A stretch of DNA of 64,000 bases from an uncultured archaeon (GCA_938045545.1 CALIBN010000008.1:42631-106630); one strand, 5' to 3'; shown: positions 18,492-27,697, counted from the stretch's first letter. The notes: generated from the sequence alone by a model not told the origin. Made by a program: numbers and translations.

Positions 18492-19580
18492 ATGAGGAGG
18501 TTTCTTAAACTCCCCACGGATCCGATTGACGTCAATCCGGATAAAAAGATTAGTCAGCTGACTGATGAAATGCTGTTTACAGGTTTTCAGGGTAGGAAGG
18601 TTGCTGAGGTTGTTCAAGTATGGTCGAGAATGCTTAAGAAAAGGAATATCGTAATATGGTTCGGCTTGGCCGGCGCCATGGTTCCAGCCGGGATGAGGAG
18701 GCTAATCTCATACCTGATTGAAAGGAGAATGGTCGACGTGGTTGTCTCGACTGGCGCAAACCTTTACCACGATCTTTTTGAAGCCCTAGGCGGGAAACAT
18801 TATGTTGGAACCCACCTGGTAGATGATGTCAAGTTGAGGAGGGAGAGGGTTGACAGGATTTACGACGTTTTCGCAGACGAGAACAAGTTCTACGAGACTG
18901 ATCTCTGGATAGAAAAGGTTTTCGCTAGGACGCTTAGGGACGATTACCCATATTCCTCCCGTGAATTACTCTATCTTCTCGGGAAGCTTTTAAGCAAGAA
19001 TGCTAAGGATAAAGACTCCATTCTTGTAAGCGCCTACAGAAGCGGCGTCCCGATATTTTGCCCCGCGTTCGGAGACAGCTCCCTGGGTTTCTCAATAATG
19101 TTCTCTAACAGGAGGGAGAGGGTTACAAGCGTCAATGGGAAGAAGGTTGTCCTTAAGAAGAAGAGGATAATCGTCGACTACCTAAAGGATGTCGACGAGA
19201 GCTCTAGAATAACTGAGAAAGCGAAGCAGACCGGGGTGATATACATAGGTGGAGGCGTGCCCAAGAATTTTATTCAACAAACTGCCGTGATAGCGAGCTA
19301 CCAGACTAGGCACGACAGAAGCCATGGTTTTGCGATACAGATCTCCACGGACGTGCCGCAGTGGGGGGGCTTATCGGGATGCACGTTCGAGGAGGGTCAA
19401 AGCTGGGGGAAAATCGGGTTCCGAGCACAGAGGGTGCAGTGCTACGCTGACGCCACCATAGTGCTTCCTCTCGTAGTTCATTCTTTAAGCGAAAAGTTCA
19501 AGAGGCTTAGAAGAGACATCCCGATTTTCGAATGGAAGGGTAGTGATTTGAAGATAACTTATGAGAGGATGAGGCTTTGA
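18492..19580 (+). CDS. dys: Deoxyhypusine synthase
   Basis: 362 residues. It transfers the aminobutyl group of spermidine to a lysine of aIF5A, the first step of hypusine formation. Visible signatures: WFGLAGAMVPAGMRRLISYL, DVVVSTGANLYHDLFEALG (NAD-binding region), YIGGGVPKNFIQQ, and GQSWGKIGF, whose lysine (about 307) corresponds to the enzyme-imine lysine of the family. Start ATG at 18492 follows a TATA-like element near 18468. Convergent with the PadR-fusion gene (2-base gap). Confidence 0.93.
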   Translation: MRRFLKLPTDPIDVNPDKKISQLTDEMLFTGFQGRKVAEVVQVWSRMLKKRNIVIWFGLAGAMVPAGMRRLISYLIERRMVDVVVSTGANLYHDLFEALGGKHYVGTHLVDDVKLRRERVDRIYDVFADENKFYETDLWIEKVFARTLRDDYPYSSRELLYLLGKLLSKNAKDKDSILVSAYRSGVPIFCPAFGDSSLGFSIMFSNRRERVTSVNGKKVVLKKKRIIVDYLKDVDESSRITEKAKQTGVIYIGGGVPKNFIQQTAVIASYQTRHDRSHGFAIQISTDVPQWGGLSGCTFEEGQSWGKIGFRAQRVQCYADATIVLPLVVHSLSEKFKRLRRDIPIFEWKGSDLKITYERMRL

Positions 19581-19582
19581 CA

Positions 19583-20983
19583 TTAGACGATAGCTTCCCC
19601 CCTTTCGGTTAGGGAATAATACTCTCTCTTCCTACCCATGATCCTCTTGGCCTCCACTCTTTTAACATACCCTTTTTCAACGAGATCGGAAAGATGCTGG
19701 TAAACCGTTGGAATCCTCACGTTCATGCCGTATTTCTCCCTCAACCCTCTCCAAACTTCGTAGCCGTACATGTTTTTTTCAGACAGCAGCCTCAGGATGG
19801 CTGTCTTAGTAGAACCAAGTCTAACACCTCCGCTCAACTCCTCTATCAACACGCCTAGGCTAGACTTACTGTAGGCTATTTCCTTCATAACCCTAGGATC
19901 CTTGAGGCCGCTTCCAGTTACGACGCAAACCACTTTGGCGTCTCTCCTCACCTCTCCGCTTTCAACCAGCTTCATCAAGCCTGCTAGAGGAAGGCTTCCA
20001 GCCGGTTCTGCAAGTATCCCTTCTTTCTCAGCCAGTAGGCTCAGGGCTTCAAATATCTCTTTTTCGCTGACGGATACTGCTAGCCCATCCGTCTGTCTTA
20101 TTGCTCTGAGGGCAGCGTTTCCGAACCTGGGATTGGCCACGTTCAGGTCGAATATTCTGCTTCTCGGCTCGGCTTCAGCCTCGACAGCATCGAAGCCTTT
20201 TTCAAAAGCCCTCACTATAGGCTTACAGTCCTCCGTCTGGACTCCGACTATTCCTACGCTGCCCCCAGCGACGCCAAGCTCCCTCAGCTCTCTCATCATT
20301 TTATAGGTTGCGTAGACGAGGCCTCCCTCCCCCATTGGGAGGACCACGTAGTCAAGTGGGCTCCCACTGAGCTGCAGGAGTATTTCAAGCATGATTGTTT
20401 TCTTAGCCTCGTTTATCAACGGGTCGTGCTCCGCCGCGACGATAGTTCCCCTTGAGGCGCGTTTCCCGAAGGAGTTGACTACGCTAACCTCCGCACCATA
20501 TATTATCATCTGGTAAAGTTTCCCAACGTCTATCGTGGGCTTAACCTGAACATGCGTCTTTAAACCGGCTTTAGAGGAGTATGCTGCCAGCGATGCGCCA
20601 AGGTTCCCGGTTGAATAGGTGGAGATCCTTCCGTAACCTAGACTTAGGGCAACCGACACGAATAAGGCTGAGCTCCTGTCCAAGTATGAGCCCGTTGGTT
20701 CAACGGTCTCATCCTTAATCCATAGCTCTTCAACACCTATGCTTCTCCCGATTCTTAAGCCGTGTTGGAGCATTGTGTATCCCTCTCCTAAGGAGACTCT
20801 GAACTTTTTCTCAACAGCCGGAAGTATTCCGCTGTGCCTCCAGATTCCGTGCTCTCCCGGCTCCTCTAAAAAGGATGGTTTCATCTCCAGCGTTAATCCC
20901 TGTCCACACTTTTCACACAGCTTTCTTTCAACGCTGAAACTGTAGGCTGCCCCGCAGCTCGTGCATCTGAGAGCATGATTCAA
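19583..20983 (-). CDS. Threonine-synthase-like fold lacking the PLP lysine, fused to a PadR-type winged helix
   Basis: 466 residues. Residues 7-26 are a zinc ribbon (C7, C10, C23, C26) as in some archaeal threonine synthases. Residues 50-380 are a fold-type II PLP-enzyme domain: WIKDETVEPTGSYLDRSSAL aligns with the family's 'DE..NPTGSFKDRG', but the Schiff-base lysine is leucine (position 101, codon TTG, two changes from a lysine codon). The substrate loop YSTGNLGAS and the glycine loop PMGEGGLVYA are kept. Residues about 385-466 are a PadR-like wHTH (KTAILRLLSEKNMYGYEVW, VYQHLSDLVEKGYVKRVE). A catalytically dead ligand sensor controlling transcription is the simplest reading, but this is inference. 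Confidence 0.85.
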   Translation of the reverse strand: MNHALRCTSCGAAYSFSVERKLCEKCGQGLTLEMKPSFLEEPGEHGIWRHSGILPAVEKKFRVSLGEGYTMLQHGLRIGRSIGVEELWIKDETVEPTGSYLDRSSALFVSVALSLGYGRISTYSTGNLGASLAAYSSKAGLKTHVQVKPTIDVGKLYQMIIYGAEVSVVNSFGKRASRGTIVAAEHDPLINEAKKTIMLEILLQLSGSPLDYVVLPMGEGGLVYATYKMMRELRELGVAGGSVGIVGVQTEDCKPIVRAFEKGFDAVEAEAEPRSRIFDLNVANPRFGNAALRAIRQTDGLAVSVSEKEIFEALSLLAEKEGILAEPAGSLPLAGLMKLVESGEVRRDAKVVCVVTGSGLKDPRVMKEIAYSKSSLGVLIEELSGGVRLGSTKTAILRLLSEKNMYGYEVWRGLREKYGMNVRIPTVYQHLSDLVEKGYVKRVEAKRIMGRKREYYSLTERGEAIV

Positions 20984-20994
20984 GCTATGTTCAA

Positions 20995-21008
20995 CCCTAT
21001 ATATAGGG
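20995..21008. promoter_or_regulatory. Perfect palindrome in the promoter of the PadR fusion gene
   Basis: CCCTATATATAGGG, a 14-bp perfect palindrome, lies 12 bases upstream of the ATG (20983) and just downstream of a TATA box (AATATATATAAG on the minus strand, 21013-21024). The position covers the expected transcription start, as for an autorepressor site. Confidence 0.6.
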
Positions 21009-21179
21009 GGGTACTTATATATATTTCTCCGCGCTTTTAAGATGGTCGGTTTCCCGCAGAGGCCGCTGCACTTGATTCTTGAGTAACCAAGGTATTGAAC
21101 GCTTCCAAAAATCCCTTTTCAAGGCTGATCACAGTATCATAGTAATGTTTTATAGATAGTTCGGGAAAGATGCCTAGGA

Positions 21180-22250
21180 ATGGCCAAGCTGGATTTAAGG
21201 ATTCTCCTCCTGCTAGCAATACTTATTACAACGGTTTCCTGCATAAGCCTGCTTATGATGCAGCAGCCTGGGAGAAGGGTGTTGCAGGGAAACTCAAGCA
21301 GTATCGAAGAGTATTTCAAAACAGTTCCCCTGGAGAGATTGGAGGTTAAGTTCTTCGGGTGGGTTACGCCCGACGATGAAAGCGTTAACAGCTTCTTGAC
21401 TAACGCCGGCAAGTTCACCTGGGTCTCTCCAACAGGTTCGGTAATAGATGCAAACGGAGTTTTTACTCAAAAAGTAGACAGCAGGGTTGTCGAGGCCGCT
21501 AGAAGGAGTAATGTTAGCATTGTTCCACTCGTGGCAAACTCCGGCTTCGACAGGAGTTTGGCTCACAGGATCCTGACGGATCAGGATGTTAGAAGACGCA
21601 CGATGGAAAGCATAGTTCGCTTCATCGTTGAGAACAATTTCTCAGGGGTTAACATAGATTTCGAGAATATTCCTCCGGAGGATAGGGGAGCGTTGAACTC
21701 CTACATGAGGGAGCTGGCTTCAATCCTACATTCCCACGGTAAGATTGTCACGATAGATGTTTCAGGTAAAACTTGGGACGACACCTCGGGTTGGGGCGGG
21801 GCATGGGACTATAGGGCCTTAGGAGAGATCTGCGACTATGTTTGCATAATGTGTTACGACTACCACTGGTCTGGAAGCGAAGCAGGCCCAATAGGACCGT
21901 TAGGCTGGCTCAGGCAGGTGGTTGAACACGCGCTTTCAACAATACCAAGGGAGAAGATAATAATCGGGATTCCATTCTACGGTTACAGGTGGCTTGGTAG
22001 GAATGGTGTCGGCCTAACTTTCAAACAAGCATTGGAAACTGCTAAAAACGTTGATACGCAGGTTTTTCTTAGCGAGAAGGATGGTGAATACCACTATTCC
22101 TACGGATCGTACGAGGTTTGGTTCCAAGGCGCGAAGTCGGTTGAGCTTAAGGCTTCCACAGTGCTTTCATACGGGATAGACAAGATAGCTGCCTGGAGGG
22201 TTGGACAGGAGGATCCAAGAGTCTGGGAGGTTATAAGCAGGAAGCCTTAG
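21180..22250 (+). CDS. GH18-family glycosidase (chitinase/YaaH-like), exported
   Basis: 356 residues with an N-terminal signal anchor (residues 7-26, hydrophobic). The GH18 signature is GVNIDFENIP (about 156-165): the DxE pair keeps the catalytic glutamate, with the usual first Asp of DxxDxDxE replaced. Also YVCIMCYDYHWSGSEAGPIG and IIIGIPFYGYRW, typical of the family's barrel strands, and a final tryptophan strand (IAAWRVGQEDP). Could act on chitin, peptidoglycan-like or N-glycan polymers outside the cell. Convergent with the signal peptidase gene. Confidence 0.85.
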   Translation: MAKLDLRILLLLAILITTVSCISLLMMQQPGRRVLQGNSSSIEEYFKTVPLERLEVKFFGWVTPDDESVNSFLTNAGKFTWVSPTGSVIDANGVFTQKVDSRVVEAARRSNVSIVPLVANSGFDRSLAHRILTDQDVRRRTMESIVRFIVENNFSGVNIDFENIPPEDRGALNSYMRELASILHSHGKIVTIDVSGKTWDDTSGWGGAWDYRALGEICDYVCIMCYDYHWSGSEAGPIGPLGWLRQVVEHALSTIPREKIIIGIPFYGYRWLGRNGVGLTFKQALETAKNVDTQVFLSEKDGEYHYSYGSYEVWFQGAKSVELKASTVLSYGIDKIAAWRVGQEDPRVWEVISRKP

Positions 22251-22255
22251 CCCTC

Positions 22256-22810
22256 TCAAGCAGACCCCGTTTCAACTCCGGAATCCTTGTTCTCCCTGAT
22301 TATTCTGATAAACTCCGTGAGCAGCAGTATTACTAGAAGGGCAATCAGCACTATTCTGCCGAAACTCGTGTTGGCCAGCAGCAGGATGAAGCCGACCAAG
22401 TGTATTTTTATCCCGACCCATTTCCCAACAATGTCCTCAGCGCTTGGATTATAACTGTCTGGATAAGCATTGTAATCCCCCTTCGTAACATACCGCTGGC
22501 CGCCATACTGGTCCGCTTTAACTCCTATTATGCGGTGTACAATATTCTTCCCTGAGTATGGGTTTCTATAGACGACTACATCGCCCACCTGTAGATTCTC
22601 CTTCCCGCTTAAGAGCAGCAGGTCCCCTGGGAACAGGGTTGGATACATGCTGCTGACATACCAGGGGCTCATGTCTATCTCCACGACTGCCAGCGGGCTG
22701 CTGGTGCCCATCAGACTGTTTAGAAGAGATATTGCCACCGCTATTATTACTACTGGAAGTATGATTGTAGTAAGGAATACGTTTAAAGTTTCTTTAAACC
22801 TCTTATCCAT
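22256..22810 (-). CDS. Signal peptidase I, archaeal/eukaryotic (SEC11) type
   Basis: 184 residues. N-terminal membrane helix (VFLTTIILPVVIIAVAISLL), catalytic Ser54 in SSMYPTLFPGDLL and His92 in NIVHRIIGV (SEC11-type enzymes use His where bacterial ones use Lys), then VTKGDYNAYPD with the conserved Asp residues and a C-terminal helix. It cleaves secretory signal peptides at the outer membrane face. It is last in a three-gene minus-strand run with a membrane protein and a small protein, which may be its substrates or partners. Confidence 0.9.
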   Translation of the reverse strand: MDKRFKETLNVFLTTIILPVVIIAVAISLLNSLMGTSSPLAVVEIDMSPWYVSSMYPTLFPGDLLLLSGKENLQVGDVVVYRNPYSGKNIVHRIIGVKADQYGGQRYVTKGDYNAYPDSYNPSAEDIVGKWVGIKIHLVGFILLLANTSFGRIVLIALLVILLLTEFIRIIRENKDSGVETGSA

Positions 22811-22824
22811 TTTCTAGAGCCCGT

Positions 22825-23454
22825 CTAGTCCTCCTCTACCTCCACATATCCTGTTTCAAAATTCCCCCCGGCTGCTTCAGGCCGAGCCCCTTCAGCCTCT
22901 CTTCTAAGCCTGATCAAGGAGTATACAAGGATCGCGAGTCCAGCTGCGAAGCCTACGGACGGCCCCACTGTTCTCAGAATGTCAACCTGCTCCTCCCATT
23001 CAGTGGCCCTGAGGAACCACGACTCCGTTATTTTGAACGTTGCTTCGACAGCACTATTACCAGGGGTGGTAGCGTTCAACACGTATGTGCCGTTAGCACT
23101 TATCATTAGATCCCTAGTATGGTTTCCAGCGTTGAAACTGGTTTGATTAATACTGGTACTGTTCTTCGCGAATACTAGGATGTTGATCGTACCGTTAGTT
23201 TCAACGTTAAGGCTCACTTTATACTGTTCCCCTCTCGCCGGGTTTAAAGGAACCTCTATTATCTTCTCCATGCCGGTTATAACCTTGGAGAGTGGCCCAT
23301 ATTCCTGGGGTTGGGACGGTATTAAAACCTCCTTGGGGGTAAGCATGGTGATGGGTTTTCCGTTGAAAAGCATGTTAACTACGAAGGGTGATGAAACGGA
23401 TGCGAGTACCACGCCTACGATAGCCATGATTAAACATTTCTTCCCAACATCCAT
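22825..23454 (-). CDS. Membrane-anchored beta-domain protein of unknown function
   Basis: 209 residues from the ATG at 23454; the open frame extends 15 codons upstream but that would overlap the preceding gene. N-terminal membrane helix (KCLIMAIVGVVLASVSSPFV), an exported strand-rich domain with several N-x-S/T sequons (residues about 85-150), a C-terminal helix (VGFAAGLAILVYSLIRLRR) and an acidic tail. 14 bases from the signal peptidase gene, probably co-transcribed. No family recognised. Confidence 0.65.
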   Translation of the reverse strand: MDVGKKCLIMAIVGVVLASVSSPFVVNMLFNGKPITMLTPKEVLIPSQPQEYGPLSKVITGMEKIIEVPLNPARGEQYKVSLNVETNGTINILVFAKNSTSINQTSFNAGNHTRDLMISANGTYVLNATTPGNSAVEATFKITESWFLRATEWEEQVDILRTVGPSVGFAAGLAILVYSLIRLRREAEGARPEAAGGNFETGYVEVEED

Positions 23455-23461
23455 TTCTCGC

Positions 23462-23782
23462 TCACTCCGATACTTTCTCCAGCCTCCCGTTTCTTTCAAC
23501 TAGTAAGAATATGTGTTTACTGTCAACTTGGCTGTATTTTTCTGAGACGATGCGTCTAGTTTCCTCCATGTGTCTTCGCGCATACTCCTCGCTCTTAAAG
23601 ATTATCTTTACTGAATAAGGGTCGCCTTCCTTCATCCTCTTCTTGAGCTTCTGCCTGAATATTTTTGCCTCCTGCTCGTCAGCCAGGTAAACCTTACCGC
23701 TGGCAATCTCACCGTCGCCATATATTATGCTAACGACCCTGGTATACTTATCGGGCTGTCCCATCTCAACTATTTTCAGCAA
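23462..23782 (-). CDS. Small hypothetical protein upstream of the membrane protein
   Basis: 106 residues with a TTG start at 23782 (a GGGGGAG sits close upstream); ATG at 23764 is the alternative. Alpha/beta, charged (IFRQKLKKRMKEGDPYSVKI, HMEETRRIVSEKYSQVDSKH). First gene of the signal peptidase run; 7 bases to the next start. No family recognised. Confidence 0.55.
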   Translation of the reverse strand: MLKIVEMGQPDKYTRVVSIIYGDGEIASGKVYLADEQEAKIFRQKLKKRMKEGDPYSVKIIFKSEEYARRHMEETRRIVSEKYSQVDSKHIFLLVERNGRLEKVSE

Positions 23783-23952
23783 AGGCTCCCCCGAAGTGTT
23801 GAGGCGGTGTGGATTTAAGGTTTACGGTGGAAACTAAAACTGTTTTACAGAATTAAAAAACTCTTTCTAAGCAGGGCCAATGCTTTACACAGGATTACGT
23901 CTCCAAATGTTCTTCGACGCTCGGTGAACCTCGCATCGGCCTAAGCATCAGG

Positions 23953-23961
23953 TTTATATAT
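23953..23961 (+). promoter_or_regulatory. TATA box of the LuxE-LuxC-SDR operon
   Basis: TTTATATAT, 27-35 bases before the ATG at 23988. The three genes downstream are packed without gaps, so this is the only promoter I see for them. Confidence 0.6.
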
Positions 23962-23987
23962 CTTATTGTTGTCATAATCCTGCCACT

Positions 23988-25244
23988 ATGAATTCCTCAG
24001 AAATATTTGAAGCTGCTTCTAAAAGCCGACTTTTAAAAGATCCCTACGTGGAAAAAATATGGAGTTTGATGAATGATGAAAGCCTTTTCTCAAAGTCTCC
24101 GGATTATCTCAGTAAATTGAGGAAGAGCCTTTTTAGAGACGCGTTAAACTATTTTTCAAGACATAGTGATTATTACCGTGAGCTTTTCGAGAGGCTTGAA
24201 GTAAACCCCAGGGATGCTGAGCTTGAGGATTTAGCTAAGCTTGCAGTCCCATCCGATATTCTGAGGGGGGAAGGCCATAAGCAGTTTCTGATCAAAGACG
24301 TGGAGGAGAATGGAGAGTATTTCATGTCAAGCGGCACTACCAATCCTAATCCTGTAAAGGTCTATAGGAGCCCTCTCGACTTGGCGATCATGATAAAGGG
24401 CAATACTTTTCTTTTCGAATACGTCTACGGGAAGGAGGTTGAAAGCGAGAAGGGGATCGCGCTTTTCATGGCTGCCCCGGAGCTCAGATACAGGCTTAAC
24501 TTCGTTGCTTTCGTGCATCTTACTTTAGAATCGAAGAAAATCCCTCTTCTCTACGGTATGAACCTGGTTGAAGGAACTACGGATGGTAAGCCTTGGCAGA
24601 AACTCGTCCCCAACCAGGAGAATGTTCTCCGTTTCCTGAGAAGCAGGGAAGAGCCGAAGCTCCTTTTCACCGCACCCGCCGGCGTCTATTTGCTGTCTAA
24701 AAAGTTTGAGGATATGAACATTGTTCAACGGCTACTCTATAGGCTGATTAAAATCCTCCCGATAAACCTTGGAAAGGGTGGTGTAGTTGTAACAGGAGGT
24801 GGGACCAAGGGTTTTGACCTGCCGCCCTACGATAAGATTGTAGAGTTCTCAAGGAAATATTTTGTTTCACGCGGGCATGATGGGAGTGCTCAGGCTGTTC
24901 CATTCATGGATGTTTACGGGATGACTGAAACATTAACCGCTATGCTGGACAAGTTTGGAGAAATGGATAAGATACCGCACCCGCTTTCAGAAGTTTTCAT
25001 TCTGAACCCTAAAACCTTCGAGTTAGCCAGAGGGGAGAATGCTGAGGGTGTTGTCGGAATATTTAATCCTTTCACGACATCTTGGCTTGAAATATTTTAT
25101 CCTGGAGACATTATGCGCAGCCATCCTTCCAACAGGTATTACGGGAGGGAGTATGTTTACGTGAGGAGGCTGAGCGTAGACGAGGGCTGGAGTCTTCAGA
25201 GGGCGTGCGGCGGAACCCTTGAGGAACTAATGGGTAGAGGCTAG
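23988..25244 (+). CDS. LuxE-like acyl-protein synthetase (acyl-activating enzyme)
   Basis: 418 residues. A member of the ANL-related LuxE family: the ATP-binding loop MSSGTTNPNPVKVYRS (about 113-128) and DVYGMTETLTAMLD (about 304-317, the ANL A5-type motif) are clear, as is VTGGGTKGFDLPPYDK. In luminous bacteria LuxE activates a fatty acid as acyl-AMP and passes it to LuxC for reduction. The next gene begins at the base after this one's stop and is LuxC-like, so the pair probably works the same way here on an unknown acid. Confidence 0.82.
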   Translation: MNSSEIFEAASKSRLLKDPYVEKIWSLMNDESLFSKSPDYLSKLRKSLFRDALNYFSRHSDYYRELFERLEVNPRDAELEDLAKLAVPSDILRGEGHKQFLIKDVEENGEYFMSSGTTNPNPVKVYRSPLDLAIMIKGNTFLFEYVYGKEVESEKGIALFMAAPELRYRLNFVAFVHLTLESKKIPLLYGMNLVEGTTDGKPWQKLVPNQENVLRFLRSREEPKLLFTAPAGVYLLSKKFEDMNIVQRLLYRLIKILPINLGKGGVVVTGGGTKGFDLPPYDKIVEFSRKYFVSRGHDGSAQAVPFMDVYGMTETLTAMLDKFGEMDKIPHPLSEVFILNPKTFELARGENAEGVVGIFNPFTTSWLEIFYPGDIMRSHPSNRYYGREYVYVRRLSVDEGWSLQRACGGTLEELMGRG

Positions 25245-26705
25245 TTGAACATCATGCTTGAGCTTAAGCCTTTTTGCAGCCACAGGCATACTGTTGTGGA
25301 GAAAACGCAGAATCGCTACAGAATCCTGGAGATCAGCAGTGGAAGCATGAGGGAGATCATTAACATGTCTCCAGCGATTCAGGAAAGGCTTTCGAGCATA
25401 GGGATTCAGGAAAGGCTTGGAGTAATTGGTGAGATTGGTAAAATTTGGAGGGAGAAGCTCAACGATGGCAAGCTTGAAGAGTTGAAAAAAACTATCGCTA
25501 GAACAACAGGGTACAGTGAGAAGCTTATAGAAATGGAGTTCTCCCTAATCCCTATGGTTTTAAGCAAGGAAAGCCTTTGTGAAAACCTCGCGTGCTCCCC
25601 AGCCGGAAGTATTCTTGCGTTTGAAAGGTTCGTCGAGATAAAGAACGGCGAGAGCTTTAGAATTGCTCCAGCCGGGCCGGTGTTCATCATAAGCTCGGGG
25701 AACTCGCTTCTCCCAGCAATAATTCCTTCAACAATATCCCTCGCAACCGGCAACCTAACTATAGTAAAACCCTCGCTTTCAAACTACTTGGGGGTTGTTG
25801 AAACATATGGAGCTTTATCGGAAATCGCTTCAAACTGCGAGGAGGCGGGAACCCTTAGGGACGCGCTTGTCATAAGCTACTTTACGCATGATAGTGCCTC
25901 CCTAAAATACCTTCTTAGCGAGGCTGAACTCGGCGTGGTGAACTTTTGGGGTGGTGAGCCGGCTAGAACCAGTGTTGCGAGAATGGTTTCGGAAAATCCT
26001 CATCGACCTAAACTTGTTGTGAATGGGCCTTTAACTGGATGTGCCCTTATAGATGAAAAGTCCGCTGACGAGAAAACGGCTGAAGGCTTAGCTAGAAACA
26101 TTATCCTCTATGATCAACAGCTATGCAGTTCCCCAACCTCAGGGTTTTTCATCGGCTCCTGGCAGAACGCTCTTTCCTTCGCCAGTATGGTTGAAAGGTT
26201 TCTGAACGAAATTGGTTCAGATTTCGATTCTGACTTCGACGATGCCAGTATTTTTCTAACACAGTCTGCTAGAAAGGTCTTCCAGTTGAAAGGCTCGCAC
26301 GTACTATCTTCGAAAAACCCTAGGAATTTTTGGACTCTGGCAGTGTCAAAGGAGAAAAGGGTTCTGGACGAGGTGGTCAATTCTCTTCCAGCCTTCAACA
26401 TCTATGCTCGCAGAAGATTCTTGGAACTGGTGGTTGTAGGCTCCGTTGAAGAAGCATTGGAGCACGTTAGGAAGATTCCCGGATCACCCGCCTTCAAAGA
26501 CGTTGATGGTGTTCAAACAATCGGGTACTCTATGAGCATGGATGAAAAGGTTCTTGAAAAGCTTGTTTCCCTTAGAGTATTCAGGGTTGTGCCGTTAAGC
26601 GACATGTTCATGAGGAGTCCCATTGAGCCCTACGACGGCGTCCCCATGCTCTCCGCGTTTACAAAAATAGTTTACCATAGGGATTTACAGCTGTTCAAGC
26701 CATGA
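25245..26705 (+). CDS. LuxC-like acyl reductase (aldehyde dehydrogenase fold)
   Basis: 486 residues; TTG at 25245 adjoining the LuxE stop, or ATG at 25254. Nucleotide-binding part IAPAGPVFIISSGNSLLPAI and IVKPSLSNYLGVVETYGAL; catalytic cysteine in DQQLCSSPTSG (about residue 292), as in LuxC. LuxC reduces an activated acyl group to the aldehyde with NADPH. The end overlaps the SDR gene start (ATGA overlap), so all three proteins are likely made together. Confidence 0.82.
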   Translation: MNIMLELKPFCSHRHTVVEKTQNRYRILEISSGSMREIINMSPAIQERLSSIGIQERLGVIGEIGKIWREKLNDGKLEELKKTIARTTGYSEKLIEMEFSLIPMVLSKESLCENLACSPAGSILAFERFVEIKNGESFRIAPAGPVFIISSGNSLLPAIIPSTISLATGNLTIVKPSLSNYLGVVETYGALSEIASNCEEAGTLRDALVISYFTHDSASLKYLLSEAELGVVNFWGGEPARTSVARMVSENPHRPKLVVNGPLTGCALIDEKSADEKTAEGLARNIILYDQQLCSSPTSGFFIGSWQNALSFASMVERFLNEIGSDFDSDFDDASIFLTQSARKVFQLKGSHVLSSKNPRNFWTLAVSKEKRVLDEVVNSLPAFNIYARRRFLELVVVGSVEEALEHVRKIPGSPAFKDVDGVQTIGYSMSMDEKVLEKLVSLRVFRVVPLSDMFMRSPIEPYDGVPMLSAFTKIVYHRDLQLFKP

Positions 26706-27697
26706 AGATACTCGTAACCGGCGCGTCTGGCTTTCTAGGCGGCCATCTGGTTGAGGAAATGGTTTCAAAGGGGTTTAGTGTAATCGGCATGGTTCGGAAA
26801 AGCAGTGACACGAGTCTCCTTAGAAGCATAGGTGTGGATCTGAGGATTGGGGATCTGACTGATCCTGAAAGCCTAAGCCGGGTTACTGAGAACATTGATA
26901 TCGTCATACATCTTGCCGCATACTACACTTTCTTCGGGAAGAAAGAGATGTACAGGAGGATTAACGTGGAGGGAACTAGGCTTCTTCTAGAAGCGGCTTT
27001 AAGAAACGGTGTGAAAAGATTCGTATACTGCAGCTCTACTGAGGCCATAGGTCCTGTTAAGAGCCCGCCGGCTGAGGAAGATTCCCCACCGAACCCTTCC
27101 TACGAGTACGGAAGGTCTAAACTCGAGGCTGAAAAAATAGTTAGGAGTTACGGTGAGAAAGGTGTCGAATACACGATCCTCAGACCATCCGGAATATATG
27201 GTCCAAGGAATGTTGACGACATATCCTACTGGTTTATCACTGCTTTCGCTAGAAACGCTCTCCCAACGAGGATTATAGTCGGAGACGGGAGGAACCTTAT
27301 ACAATTCGCGTATGTGAAGGATGTGGTTCAGGGTTTCCTCTTGGTTTTGGATAAGCCTGACATATCTAGAAACCAGACGTATTTCATAAGCGAGGACAAG
27401 GCATACACCTATCTGGAGGTCTATGAAATATTGTCTGAGCTCTGCAACAGGGCTCCTCCTAGGATTCATGTTCCCCCTGTTCTTGCAAAGACGTTTGTGG
27501 CTCCGGTGGAATTTTTAAACAGGCTAAGGGGGAGAACTGTTTTCACTTGGAAAACCAGTACTGTGAACGATCTGACGTGTGACAGGGCATACAGCATCAT
27601 GAAAGCGGTGAGGGAGCTAGGGTTTAAGCCAAAATACGATCTTAGGACTGGCTTACGGGAGACCTTGGAATGGTACAGGGAGAACGGCTATATCTGA
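26702..27697 (+). CDS. Extended SDR, 3-beta-HSD/dihydroflavonol-reductase-like
   Basis: 331 residues. NAD(P) loop VTGASGFLGGHLVEEM, VIHLAAYYTFFGKK, catalytic Ser-Tyr-Lys in VYCSSTEAIG and YEYGRSKLEAEK, and LRPSGIYGPRN. Such enzymes reduce or oxidise a hydroxyl next to an acyl or ring system (steroid dehydrogenases, OleD). Its start overlaps the LuxC stop by four bases. It may act on the product of the LuxE-LuxC pair; this is inferred from the operon only. Confidence 0.85.
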   Translation: MKILVTGASGFLGGHLVEEMVSKGFSVIGMVRKSSDTSLLRSIGVDLRIGDLTDPESLSRVTENIDIVIHLAAYYTFFGKKEMYRRINVEGTRLLLEAALRNGVKRFVYCSSTEAIGPVKSPPAEEDSPPNPSYEYGRSKLEAEKIVRSYGEKGVEYTILRPSGIYGPRNVDDISYWFITAFARNALPTRIIVGDGRNLIQFAYVKDVVQGFLLVLDKPDISRNQTYFISEDKAYTYLEVYEILSELCNRAPPRIHVPPVLAKTFVAPVEFLNRLRGRTVFTWKTSTVNDLTCDRAYSIMKAVRELGFKPKYDLRTGLRETLEWYRENGYI

